Positions 32,337 through 44,100 of a stretch of DNA of 64,000 bases are shown here, in pieces (within the stretch, counting starts at the first letter, position 1; the number at the start of each line of letters is the position of its first letter). The position numbers were made by a program, and so were the translations under genes. Under the pieces are notes generated by a model that saw only the letters and a program-made list of their open reading frames with translations, was not told the origin of the DNA and did no database searches. Source of the stretch: Branchiostoma lanceolatum (lineage: Eukaryota > Chordata > Leptocardii > Amphioxiformes > Branchiostomatidae); assembly GCF_035083965.1 (NCBI RefSeq), contig NC_089735.1, positions 17,849,594 to 17,913,593 on the forward strand. Reading direction: 5' to 3'.

Positions 32337-35300
32337 ATGGAGCAGGCTCCAGCCACCAAGACATGTGACATCAGGTGCGCCGTCATCGCGGCTGCAGCTG
32401 CGCTCATAGGAACCATCGGGCTGATTGCTGTATGTGTGTCTCAAGGTTGGACCTCTAGTCTCAGTGATCAGGTGAGCTAGAGAGGGCTTTTCTTTGCACC
32501 AGTTATACTGCATTATATGATAATGATGATGATAATGATCATGAACGGTTTATATTTACGGAAAAACAAACAACAGACTCGCAGGTAACCATTGGCTACC
32601 TTAATTGTGCTGGAGGTTAGTCAGTTCTAAAATCACAATTATTATTGGATGATTCCTTGTATGTATTCGTGATCAAATTGAAATAACTCTCTCAAAAATA
32701 GTAGCAATACATATACATGTATCATTCAATACAGATGGCAGTTAAGTATGTATACGCAACATTAATATTAACATTACATCATTCTTACTTTTCGTTAAAA
32801 ACAGACTGTTCGTAGGTAACGGGTTATCGAGCTACGAACTGGCGGGGTCGACATTGTTCAGTAGTTTGATCATAGTGGGCATTCGGACGGAGCCAATTCG
32901 GAAATTAGCTCCTCGACCTTTTACCGTATGTACCCCGGTGTCGGGAGCTTCTATCAGACCACCCAGTACGGCATCACGTTCGCAAGACGTTTCCAAATTT
33001 TAGAACCATCGCCCAACCGTGGATTTAATCGAGTGCTGATACTTGAAATAGTTTAGCTGGTTACTGAACCGTGTTGTACGCCCACTGATGTCTCTACGGA
33101 GAGGAGGAAACCCAATTGGCGGTAGTCTGAAGATTCTAGGAGTTTTACTGCAAATGTCAAGCAGAGGTGATCTCGCCTTCGCTCCAAAATCTCAAGGCCA
33201 AGTAGGACACCGGCATCTGCATAGTTTCTGTAGCTTTCACCTAGAGCAGTTCTGAAGGCTCGACATTATATTTTCTCTAGCTGGTTACGTTGTGCTTGAG
33301 TGAGGCCACGCTGGTGCAGCATACTCGCACACTGGTCGGATGCAGCTTGTGTAAATGGCGACCATCAGTCTTCTGTAGACAAACGAAGTGCTCTACGTTT
33401 CTTAAGTAGGACCAGTCTCATACCACATTTCTTTACCATGTGATCTATATGGGCGTTCCATCTGAGGTCTTCTTGCATATATTATCATCTATTTTGAGTG
33501 GTGCACGTGGTAGTGGTGGAATGGTTATTGAAAATACATATCACGGAGATTATCACCACTAGTTTAAATGTAGATCAAATTGACTCTGTGAGCTTTAGAA
33601 GTTGTCTCCGACGTATCATAGATTGCAAACCTACTGGGAAACATAGCCAAGAGTTTTAACACTGACGAAAAAAACTTTGCTAATTCCAGTATGGCATAGT
33701 TCTGGATGCAGGCTCCACTCACACACAGCTGTTTGTGTATCGCTGGCCAGGCCTTCGACGGAACAACACGGCAGCCACTGTGACGCAAGTAGCATCATGT
33801 AGAGCAGAGGGTACATTATTCAGTAGATTCTGTAGCTTTGCTCTTAATCTTCACAAGTTTGGGAAAAAACAGCAGTTTCAGATCATATGTGAATCATGAA
33901 GAAATTAGAGAATTTCCCGATTCCATAAGTCTTGTCAGCTTACAGTTCAAAAGAAGTACTGTTTGTTTTACCTTTCACGTGATTTCATATTCAAACAGTA
34001 CGTGTCGGGCATGATAATTACCTGTAGCAATCTTCCTTTCAGTTCCATGCACTTTTGACATTGTAGTAAGTATCCTGCTCTAAGCTTCCCTGTACCCTCG
34101 TGTTCCTGGTCAGGTTCTGGAATTGCACAATATTCCGATGACCCCACAAAAGCAGGACCATCATTGGACGGCTGTCTCAGCACTGTCGCCATGACAGCAG
34201 TACCCGCCCATGCCCGGGCAGACACGCCCATCTACCTAGGAGCTACAGCAGGGATGAGGCTGTTGAGGTAGGAGCCAGCGGTCACTGTATAACTACATGT
34301 AAACACTAATGGTGATACAAGAATTGGAACCATCAGTTATCTGTATAGCCGGATATCTGACCTTTGGTGCAGCAGAAGCAGCAGCTGGTTATATTACACT
34401 GAATGGCCTGTCATACCTAAGCTATGCAAAGCAAGCGTGATGTTAAAGCTATCTAATGCATAAGGATGCCCCTACTGCACTTGGTGGCAACGAGTTCCAC
34501 TCTATGATTATCGTAGTGGTTCTAGGGAAAAACAATTTTTTAACACCGCAATCATGGGTATGTAACCTCAAGACATATTTCTTGTTCTTTTCTGAGTTGG
34601 TATTTATAAGATCCTTATCAGTCAGTACGTCCGCCAGTTTATTAGTCATTTTGTACATCATGCATTGTCTGGACATTTTTCTTATGTCTTTTAGTAATCA
34701 GACATCTACTGTAGATCAGTTTTCATTATGGTGACACTAGCACCCCTGTCGTAGTTGTTGGTACAGACTCTGGCCTGTTGTTGGTGATAATCACTATAAC
34801 AGTTCGTCTATACATGAAGGGTGAAAATATCAACTTGAAGTCCTTTCAAAGTTGATTTCTAAAGTGTCCCAACTATTCTTGGTTTGCTTTTTCTTACCTG
34901 CAATTTTGTTCAGTCTTCTTAACATATCATGAGTTTGGAACAAAGAAGTTAATCTCAATATCTTAATGGCAGAGAACGTAGTTCTGAGACCAGCACACAG
35001 ATCATGACCTCCGTGAAAACAACACTGCGGCACTACCCATTCCAGTTTGAACCGGTACAGGCGAGGATTATCAGTGGTATGGAGGAGGGGTCCTTCTCCT
35101 GGGTGACAGTCAACTACCTTGTTGGTAACTTTGAAAACGTAAGCAGCACCTACTATGTACAAGACATGTTTGTGTGTGCGGACAATTTTACTTCATGAGC
35201 TTTCCCATCTGGTAACGTTAAATTGTTCAATCAAAACAGCTTTAAACAAGGGTTCGGTTTCTGTATTCTGCACTGAATGGTGGAAAAGGTAAACAAAAAT

Positions 35301-37532
35301 GACCCAATTGTAACTGTCTTTTTCATTGTCTGAAAGTCTTTTGTGTTCATGTGTTTCCTAAGGGTTCTGTACTCGCCTCACATTTTGACAACATACGAGG
35401 TAAGACAGGAGATAGAACTCTCAAGGCATATCCTGGACCAGTGATTTTATGAATTTGTTGCATGCATGCATGCAATACCATCCTGCATGCATGCAATACT
35501 AATTATAAATATTTGGAAGTTCTTTGGAATGTTTACTTTATACACCCTATTCATTTCCCTGGCATATCAAAATAGTTCAAATGAAATTTCTCAAAATAAT
35601 AACATTGTCTTTTTCCACCTGTAGAATGTGCAATCACTCTCTCCAACAACATATGGTGCGCTTGATATGGGCGGGGCCTCCACACAGATCACATTTGTCC
35701 CACCTTCTGACGTAACTATTCCTCTGGAAGATGCGACTTTACTGCGAGTATACGGCGTGGACTACCACGTGTACGCTCACAGCTTCCTGTGCTACGGAAG
35801 AGTGGAGGCTGAGCGCAGGTTTTTTGCAAACCTTGTTGTGGTAAGACAATATTTTCAAGCAAGTCTCCCTGCTAATACCTTAAAGTTCTAAGAGACTTTT
35901 GTTGAGTTTATAGATATGTAGTTTGGTGCAGCTGTTGTCATTCATAACTTGGAGTAGGGATGATCTCAGAATATAGAAATGTGATAGAAACTGGCTGTGG
36001 GTTGCATGTGTTACCATAAACTTTTATACAGCCAGTTTATCTCTGTTATTTTGGGCCATGCTGATTTGACTATATGGATGTTATCCCTCTGAGCTCTCCA
36101 AAACGGATGCAAGTGTGCAAAGAAATAAAGTTGGGGAAAAAAGTTGCTTTCATTTCGAATTGGTCGGGAAGGTCAAAAAATTACAGAACCTGGTATAAAG
36201 TTAAAGTGGTCCCATGCATCGAAGATGCGTAGGGGGGCGCCCATCTCCCATTCGTAGCCCTTGGGCCACACAGGTGCAAGTCACTACAGCAGGGGGCTGG
36301 TCCGCTGGTAGTGATGTGTGTGTTTAACTTCCATACTCTTTCCCAAATGCTATACCTGGTATACCACACAATAAATTCTATATATATTCATTATTTCACA
36401 TCTTCTTTGATTTTACAATTGTCTTTGGCATTCTACATTCTTTCAAGTATCCGCTTTACTTGATCTTTTGTAATCTGAGGCATATATTTCCTAATTTTGC
36501 AGCTTTACGGTATGGTCGCAAACTTCGCTTTTATTTGGAAACGGACGAAAATTGATGCGTCCTGGGATGTCATCCATATCATCAAGTCAGTGTGGCTTAA
36601 CAGATTATTTAGCGCAAGATCACCGAATTTAAACTTGTCTTGCTTCTTTAGGAGGGCAATTACACCAGTGAAGTGGAAAACCCTTGTGCACCCTCAGGAT
36701 ACAACCTCACCCTTCCTGCCTCCTACCTGTTTGAGGCCCCCTGTAGTCAGGGTAGACAGGCTCTCCTCGCCTGGGGGTCAGAGGTCACCCTTCCATACCA
36801 CATCGATGCAGCTGATACAAACTTCACAATGGTCGGAAGCAGCAGCTATGCAGACTGTGTGGCACACGTGGACAAGCTATTCAACTTTTCTCAAGCATGC
36901 GATTATGCCTCATGCTCATTCAACGGTGTATACCAGCCAAGTCTGCATGGAAAATTCCAGGTGAAACATGAATATGCTTCACAGCAACAATATAAGTACA
37001 ATATATTGTCATGATTTGGATGCACAAAATTGTTAACTAATAACTTAGAGATAACTACAACACACCATTCACCCCAACTTTGTCGTAATTTCAATATCTA
37101 ATGTTCCTATTTTTGCCTCAGGCTTTCAGCTTCTTTTACTATGTTGTGGATTTCCTGAACCTAACAAATCCCGGCAACTTCTCCATCCCAGAGTTCAACT
37201 CAACAGTCAGCACCTATTGCAGTAAGACATGGAAGGAGGTAGGAAAGTTCAATGTCAAACTATCTAAGAACATAGAGAAAGTTTTTTTGTACACGACCAA
37301 GTGTTTTATTCAAGTCAATTTCGGTTACCGTCTGGATCTGTTTCCCTAGGCCCTGACAAACGTCAGCTTGAATTAAACTCTTGGTTGTGAACAAAGAACT
37401 TTCTTATCTAGTGACTAACTAACCTGATGAAACTATTCACAGGTAAACAATGCATACTGCAGTGTACTAGTTGATGTGCTTTTTGCTGTGCTGGTTGTCG
37501 GCCTGCTGTCTGGTGAATGAAAAGGAGACAGA

Positions 37533-37578
<46 letters not shown>

Positions 37579-38684
37579 GAGAGGGGGGGAGGGAGGTAGA
37601 GAGAAAAGGGGCCCGCATGCCTTTTTCCATGAGGCATAACCAGCCATTTTAATTGGACACGGTCGTTTTCAATCTGAAGTGTACTTGATGGGTGGTTAAA
37701 TCTACCACAAGGCATAATTGCATCAAAATTGTTTGCATAATTGACTCTGTGTACGGAGCCTATGTTTTCAATGGATTAGTTTGTTTGACTTGGTGTATGT
37801 CTGCAGGCAGTTATTTGAGTGACAGCTAGTGATTGGGAAGATGACCACAAAGGTCAAACTTGTTTGTAGTGATTCATAAAACTTATCAAATCATCTGTTC
37901 AATGACATTTCCCCATTCTTGCAGGTGCAAAACATCCCAGGCCCATTGTTAGATCAGCTGGCCCTGTACTGTCTGGATGCCCAGTACATCTACACCCTAT
38001 TAGTAAAGGGGTATGGCTTCGGAAGGGACACCTGGAACATTTCCTTTATTAATCAGGTAAAGCATTTCTGTAACTGTTAGATTTACAGTTGTGCTATATC
38101 AAAGCACTCATTTGGGATGTTTTAGGGATGTATCTTAACTGGTAGCAGCCTCACAGTTGAGCTTCTGGTTCCAATTAGTTGCTAACTGGGATACCCAGTT
38201 CAAATCTTCGGAAGGACATCTAGGTTGTGGCTGCACCCGTCTTTCGGAAGAGACGTAAGATGGGGATCCAATGTTTGAGCACGTAAAAGAGTAAAAGGGG
38301 ACTGGCTAGCAACCCATCCCTGTAAGATTACCCTGCTACAGAAACAGCAAGGAACCTTGCTGCCCTTCGTGCCACTAGGGACTACAAAGGTCTGAACGAA
38401 CAAACAAACAATTCATTCACTTCTGTATTGATACATTTTTTGATACCCAGGTCAAAGAAACCAACCTTGGCTGGGCCCTGGGATTCATGCTCAACACAAC
38501 CAACCTCATTCCATCCGAGGCACCAGTTATCCAGTCGAAACTATCCCAGACGGCGTACGCCCTCCTGGTCGTACTGTTTGTAGTGTTCCTTCTATTGGGA
38601 GCCGGGTTCACTTACTTGGCCCTCAAGGGCACTAAGAGTTCTAAAGCCAGGTACAGACAGTTGTCAAATTATGGCAGTGTATAA
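32337..38684 (+). CDS. Ecto-nucleoside triphosphate diphosphohydrolase (CD39/ENTPD1-2-3-8 type), nine exons
   Basis: Hydrolyses extracellular ATP/ADP at the plasma membrane. Exons 32337-32471, 33690-33810, 34114-34267, 34973-35138, 35625-35840, 36652-36960, 37122-37238, 37925-38056, 38451-38684; all phases match; 1584 nt = 527 aa plus stop (human CD39 is 510). The start is GCCATGG, a strong context. N-terminal anchor is about residues 14-35 (AAAAALIGTIGLIAV). Apyrase conserved regions: ACR1 DAGSTHT (51-57), ACR2 GATAGMR (128-134), ACR3 SGMEEGSFSWVTVNYL with the catalytic Glu (about 171-186), ACR4 LDMGGASTQ (205-213), ACR5 WALGFMLN (458-465). C-terminal anchor is about 485-507, with a short basic cytoplasmic tail ending NYGSV. 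Several N-glycosylation sequons and paired cysteines (FLCYG, NPC, APC, SCSFNG) fit the extracellular domain. The donor of exon 2 (GTACAT) is weak. Two membrane anchors put it in the cell-surface group rather than ENTPD5/6. Confidence 0.95.
34336..34700 (-). mobile_element. LINE 3'-end fragment, family L-b, copy 3 (ENTPD intron 3)
   Basis: The minus-strand frame reads KYVLRLHTHDCGVKKLFF followed by EWNSLPPSAVGAS, the typical C-terminal tail of a CR1/jockey-type ORF2. Beyond it is the same non-coding 3' end as at 9690-9800 (GGTTATATTACACTGAATGG). Truncated and not intact. Confidence 0.65.
36190..36370. repeat. Possible short interspersed repeat (ENTPD intron 5)
   Basis: The segment is bounded by CCTGGTATAAAGTT and TATACCTGGTATACC, and has a GC-rich body (GGGGGGCGCCC, GCAAGTCACTACAGC) unlike the AT-rich intron around it. 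Family unknown. Confidence 0.3.
37530..37588 (+). repeat. (GA)n microsatellite in ENTPD intron 7
   Basis: Almost pure GA dinucleotide tract with a few GGG interruptions. Produces spurious serine/leucine-rich frames on the minus strand. Confidence 0.95.
38150..38410 (+). repeat. SINE family S3-like copy (ENTPD intron 8)
   Basis: Begins with B-box-like CAGTTCAAATCTTCGG; the body contains GAGACGTAAGATGGGGATCC and AGCACGTAAAAGAG, similar in order to the 19.1-kb copy. Ends with an (AACA)n tail (CGAACAAACAAACAA). Confidence 0.5.
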
Positions 38685-38910
38685 TATGGCATATGCCGGC
38701 ATGTATCTCACAGACTAGATATATATCCAAGTAGTTTCAGTCTGCGCTTTCAAAGTTTTAGATGGATCGCCATCTTTATAGACATGGAATGAATGCTACT
38801 GACATGAAACAACTCTTATGCTGTTTTGGTACTGCATTGTTCTCCCAGCAAAAACTGAGGTACAATGTATATGTTAGTCAGCTTCGAAGTGATAACTAAA
38901 GATGTACAGT

Positions 38911-39069
38911 ACAAAAAATACTCAAGCAACTTGATAGATGTTTAAACGATCAGACAGCATCTGCCATCTTTCATCAGTGACTGAGGGTGTTGTCAGACAT
39001 GGCAAATGACCGCGGATTCTCTCTGAAACATCTGACTGTTTCAATTCAGTTGCTTGAGTAAGTTTTGTA
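38911..39069. mobile_element. Hairpin MITE, family B, copy 2 (ENTPD 3' region)
   Basis: Left TACTCAAGCAACTTGATAG and right GTTGCTTGAGTAAGTTTTGT are inverses; arms also share TTTAAACGATCAGAC and CTGACTGTTTCAA. Matches copy 1 at 13342-13484, including the central CATCAGTGACTGAGG-type sequence. Confidence 0.7.
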
Positions 39070-39516
39070 ATGTGTACAATGATTGTGTAACATTACAGAA
39101 ATCCCACGATGTTGGGCACAGATACATAGAATTCAAAGACTGATGTTAGTCAATGACTAATGTTAAATTATGAAAGATGAGAAAATATTGTATAATAGGA
39201 ATCAAGTCATTTTGACAACCTGTACAAAATCAGAAATCATTTATCCCCATCAATAACAGCAGGCCTGTTAATAATGCTATGCTGTGTATTGGTGAGTTGT
39301 AGGTTACTACAGTTTCAAATGTTTGTCGTCATTCTATAGCCAGGTCTGTTGCAGCATGTCCTACTATATTCTGTAGTGGAAATTACTTGAAGAAAATTGA
39401 TTTCTGAGACTGATCAACAAATAGTGTTGATGATGTTTCTACAGAAAAATGGTAATTTTGTAAAGCCTAGGGGAATAATGTTGTGTTTCCAGTTACTCAA
39501 CTGACTCACAACTAAT

Positions 39517-39633
39517 CTCCAAGCAGACGTTTCGGTTGAGTGGACTAGGTGTGTACGGGATTTTTAACGAGGGAGAGCAACTTTAAAAATCCCGGATACT
39601 CCTATCCCACTCGACCAAAATCTCTGCTTGGAG
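39517..39633. mobile_element. Hairpin MITE, CTCCAAGCAGA family, copy 2
   Basis: Starts CTCCAAGCAGACGTTTCGGT and ends ACCAAAATCTCTGCTTGGAG. Inner arms GGATTTTTAACG / TTTAAAAATCCC also pair. Located in the ENTPD 3' flank. Confidence 0.78.
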
Positions 39634-39964
39634 AATAAGCACAAACCGTCGACCGCTGGCAAGGGACAAACGATTTTCAACCAAACATCGGACTGATGAA
39701 AACGCTTTAGAATTGTTCCAACATGGTCTCAGGACTATAATTGGAGACACAACATCAATTTTCCATGGCCTTATCACTTTGTCATGAATTTGCCATGGAT
39801 TTAATACTTCACTACATCTGGCTCGAATCAGTTGTCCTACTAGAACAGCTGACTTCCATGTATTGCTCTATATAGCTGTGAACATCGTTCTAACCCACCC
39901 ATCCTGCCCGCTGGAAAGTAACTCTTCTGAATTACAAACGTTACTATGTTATCAGAATTTGAGA

Positions 39965-39970
39965 AATAAA
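39965..39970 (+). terminator. Candidate polyadenylation signal after ENTPD
   Basis: AATAAA about 1.28 kb after the ENTPD stop codon. It lies beyond two MITEs, which would then be part of the 3' UTR. A nearer non-canonical signal cannot be excluded. Confidence 0.25.
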
Positions 39971-40100
39971 ACGTTCTGCATTTGCTAACAGCTTTCCAGA
40001 TGGCCTTCTGTTTTGCTGACAAATTCTAAACAAACTTTGCGAATTTTCACTAATTTTCCATTGCGGTCACACGAGTTGGCTTTCCGCACCACGTGCAAGA

Positions 40101-40376
40101 TGAGTGAGTGAGTGAGTGATTGAGTGACTGAGTGCGTGAGTGAGTGTGTGAGTGAGTGAGTGAGTGAGTGAGTGACTGACTGACTGAGTGACTGAGTGCA
40201 TGGGTGGGTGAGTGAGAGTGAGTGAGTGAGTGCATGGGTTGGTGAGTGAGTGGGTGAGAGTGAGTGAGTGAGAGTGAGTGAGTGAGTGAGTGAGTGAGTG
40301 AGTGAGTGAGTGAGAGAGTGAGTGAGTGAGAGAGTGAGTGAGTGAGTGAGTGAGTGAGTGAGTGAGTGAGTGAGTG
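40101..40376 (+). repeat. (GAGT)n microsatellite
   Basis: About 276 bp of tetranucleotide GAGT/GTGA repeats with occasional GACT, GCAT and GGGT interruptions. It lies about 770 bp upstream of the T-box start codon. Confidence 0.97.
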
Positions 40377-40379
40377 AAA

Positions 40380-41149
40380 GTGAATGTTCACACTAACGTG
40401 CGACGCACGGGTAAAATACGTGACCTTTACGAACAAATAAACGCACCAGGAATGTCATATTCTCAGATAGTTTCGTACCTCAAAGAGATGAGAAACTTTA
40501 TTGGAAATCTCAGTGTTGTCACCGATTTAAGAACCAATGTTCAATTATTAAACAGATTTGCAGTGATAACGGTGTTTGTTTTTGCCAATATTGTTCTTTA
40601 TTTTCAATTTTCGAAATAAATTCGCAATTTCAAGTAGCAAATTGACACCGGTTTGTGCCCCTTTGTGAGTGCCTTGCGAAATGTTGCGCAGTGCGCCCAG
40701 TAAGATATCCGCCTGATCCAAGTGACTGTGATAAAAGGAATGTCAGATTCTACTTTGTACTTCTAATCCTGTAAGAACCAAATTGGATTCTAACTGCAGC
40801 TGTATGCAACATTTAGCAGATTCTATGTGGTACGTTTTCTCTTCGATATGAAGTGTCACTCCTGTCATACAAAAGGCGTAATCAGAGGGCTAATTGCATT
40901 TCTTCCATAGTTGGCGCCAGGTTCCCATCGCTTCCCAGGGTGGAAGAAAAGCCCATTGTTGAGGCATGACGTCCTCCTGTCATTTTTAGAGTTCCAGGCA
41001 GCCCTTGGAGTATCTATGTTACAGACAACAACGTCAACAACAGCGTGTAGGCGGACTCAGTCTTCTTTCGTCGACTCAGGGCTGATTGTGACTGTCACTT
41101 GATATATTTGCCATCAAGGTTTGAGATCATTTGATAGAGGGTGACGACC
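40380..41149 (+). other. Non-coding stretch upstream of the T-box gene
   Basis: No exon recognised. An ORF at 40374-40619 runs out of the microsatellite and has no recognisable homology. This interval is the likely promoter/5' UTR region of the T-box gene, but no TATA box was evident. Confidence 0.4.
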
Positions 41150-44100
41150 ATGTCTCTATCAGAGAGGGCAAAAGCATTTTCCATAGAAGCCCTCCTCGCG
41201 GCTGATTCAGATAGTACAGGTGAATACGATGACGGAGAAGTTTCTCCGGTGTTTGACGCTATCGCCTCCTGTGGAGTGGGTTCGCCGGGGCTACACGGCC
41301 TTCCCGCCGCCCTCCCTCCCAGTCACCGCACGCATGGTCTACCCTGTTCGCCACAGGGGACTGGTGCAGAGGCGGCTGGTAGAGACGGGCTACAGGAGAA
41401 GATGTTTCCTTTGACTGGAGCGGTGGACAGGTCTCCGCCACATGCGTCACCTCCAACAGACGGCTGCCAGGATGACGGCCTGCCCATCGCGAAGACTCAT
41501 GGAGGCATGACGGTGTCGCTGGAAAGGGCTGGTTTGTGGCGGAAGTTCCGGGATTGTGGCACGGAGATGATTCTGAACAGGGCTGGCAGGTGAGGGATTT
41601 TATCTAATGATAAAAGGTCCCATTAACTTGTTTCTTGTGTAATTAAGAAGGCGATCTACTTGCACAGCATTTTTTTCTAACAAGACAAATGCATACATCC
41701 CTACACACGCACACACACACACACATTCACATTCACATACGCAAACACGTGCGGTTCAGCAAAATTACAGTATCATAATCAATCTTTAAATTGGAGAGTG
41801 AAACAGCAATGACATTGGCTTCTACTCGCAAAACGTACAAATTCTCCAACACTATTGAAAAGCACAAGTCAGTTACCAGTGTATCAGCACCAAGGACAGG
41901 CACTGCGGGCAGGCACATTGTCGTTACATACAGCAGTTTGGTGATTGTTAGCTTAGTTCTAGGTGTCACTAGGCGCGGTCGTAGATGACACAAACAAATC
42001 CTAGTAAAATCCATAGCCACCCGTAGAATCTTTAGACTGCGATCAAACAAGCGACACATGCACAGCACGGCATGATCACAAGAAAACAGATCTAGACCAC
42101 ACGTAGCACAACATACACCGCAGAGCACAACATGGCACAACATTGACATTTAGGATGGGTCGCACGGACTAAGCCACTATTTCGCGTTAAGAGTTCCTGT
42201 CTTCCATGGTGCGACACAACATAACAAGAAAACACAACACAACAAGCAAACATAACGGAGCACAGCACTATTCTCCAAGCAGTGGCTTCGATCGAGAGGG
42301 GTAGTTTTGTCCAGGATTTTTAAGTTTCTTTCCTCGTGAAAATGACCCCTCTCGATCGAAGCCTCTGCTTGGAGAATAGCACAACACCGCATTACGCAAA
42401 AAACACAACAGAGCAGAGCATGAGATAGCACAACGGAATGACAACGCGACAGAACGCAACAAAATGCAGCACAACACAACACTACTTAGCACAACAAACC
42501 ACAGGGCAGCATGCTACAGCAAAACACGACAGTCACGTCAGTATTTTTTGTGGAATATCAGGGTTAAGAATTTAGACTTAAACCCTGCGCAAACCCTGCG
42601 CCTTGGGCTGCCAGAAAATAAATTCATATGTGATGGCAACCAACACATGATGTCTGAAATGAGTTCTTACATCTACAACTGGGTACTTCAAATGTTCTCT
42701 CAGTCCTTCAAACCGACATATAGCCACCATAAAGCGGGTATCTCACTGGACTGTTCCAAACTGCGGATGATGCAAACCAGCTAGTGCGAATCCGCTATTT
42801 TTTTGGTAATTTTTGAAATTCTGAGGCTATTGATAGGATGACCCTGTCGACATGTCAACAGAGGAATATTTGCTCAGTAGAAAAAATCATCCTGTCAGCA
42901 GTGAAAATTGTTCTACTGCTGACAGGATGATCCTTTCAGCAGTTCAAATATTTCCACTGCTGGCAGGATTTTTCCATATTTTCCATGCATTGTTGGCAAC
43001 CAATCAGAATCCAGCATAAACAGATAGTGGTGTTTCGAGGTTGCGGCCATCTCACAGCGCGATCCAGGACGCATGTGCTAAAAACCGGTCAATTTTGATT
43101 GTGTTCATCCAGCTTTGCGTAAAACGATGTATGGGACGTATCTAGGACGCTGATTATAGTGGTGGTTTGTCTCTAATGTCATGTTAGGCGCCAAATCTCT
43201 ACATGTGTTAACGTGTAACGTGTTAACGTTACATCGAGTATATGTCCAGATACTCGACCCTAGCCGCGGCGACATCAGATGTAGGACACTATGATATACA
43301 AGCAAATACGTCCTCCCAGAGTCGCCACGGCTACTCCATATGCATCCAAGTCGAGCTTTCTACGCTGAACTTAGCCATGATTCCATGATTGACGCGTATG
43401 TCACTACTGGGTTGAGGTGCAAGTAGCAGCCGTTCGTGGTCACAACTGACTCTTTTTGTAAGGTGAAAATTGCGTTGGTGGAACCGAGAGCTTGAGAAAC
43501 GGACTTTTCAAAGAATCAAACCCCCTCCCACTGGGCATATCAATTACTGAATCCTTGCCATGTTGAATAAAGGCTTAGGATGTGTGATTTTGCTCTAAGA
43601 AGTACGAGTCATTAGTAGTTGTACGTTTCTAACATATGTAGGGATAGCAGGCAAACACTTGCTTTTTATCAGGAAATTTAGAATTTCAAAATGATCCTAT
43701 CTGCAGTAGACAGACAAAATCCTGTCAACAGTGGAGACATTAACAGTTACTGCGCGCCTGCAGATGAAACCTTATGGTGACCAAACTTACCTGGCAAATA
43801 TTCTCCCTATAGCGGCGTAGTTAGTCTGGTATAGAGACTAGGAAGTACCGGTTTATATAACGTCCAGATCGATGGGAAATAGATTTGCTGAGTTATCACA
43901 TTTGTTCTCAAGCGTGAACTCGCCACAGCGTATGTAATCTTGAAGGCTTGTCTATCACAACTGACGGCCCTGGGGCTTTCATGGAAGCTGCGATTCGCCA
44001 AAATTAATATCCGAGCTCGAGATGACGTAGGATGTAGATGTTTTGGATGTTTTACAGAGGTTCCACTCAATAACGCGCAAATTACCGTGAATTTTTCCAT

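Noticed and set aside
35459..35495. GCATGC palindrome cluster as a regulatory element
   Set aside because: It is a short alternating GCAT simple repeat within an ENTPD intron; no further support.
36497..36651. Open frame preceding ENTPD exon 6 as an additional exon
   Set aside because: The exon-5 to exon-6 junction is in phase and matches the family; the upstream frame is different and has no CD39-like sequence.
37408..37715. Overlapping Ser/Leu/Pro-rich minus-strand frames
   Set aside because: Translation of the GA microsatellite inside an ENTPD intron.
40050..40436. 128-codon minus-strand frame of Ser/Leu/Thr/His repeats
   Set aside because: Direct translation of the GAGT microsatellite.
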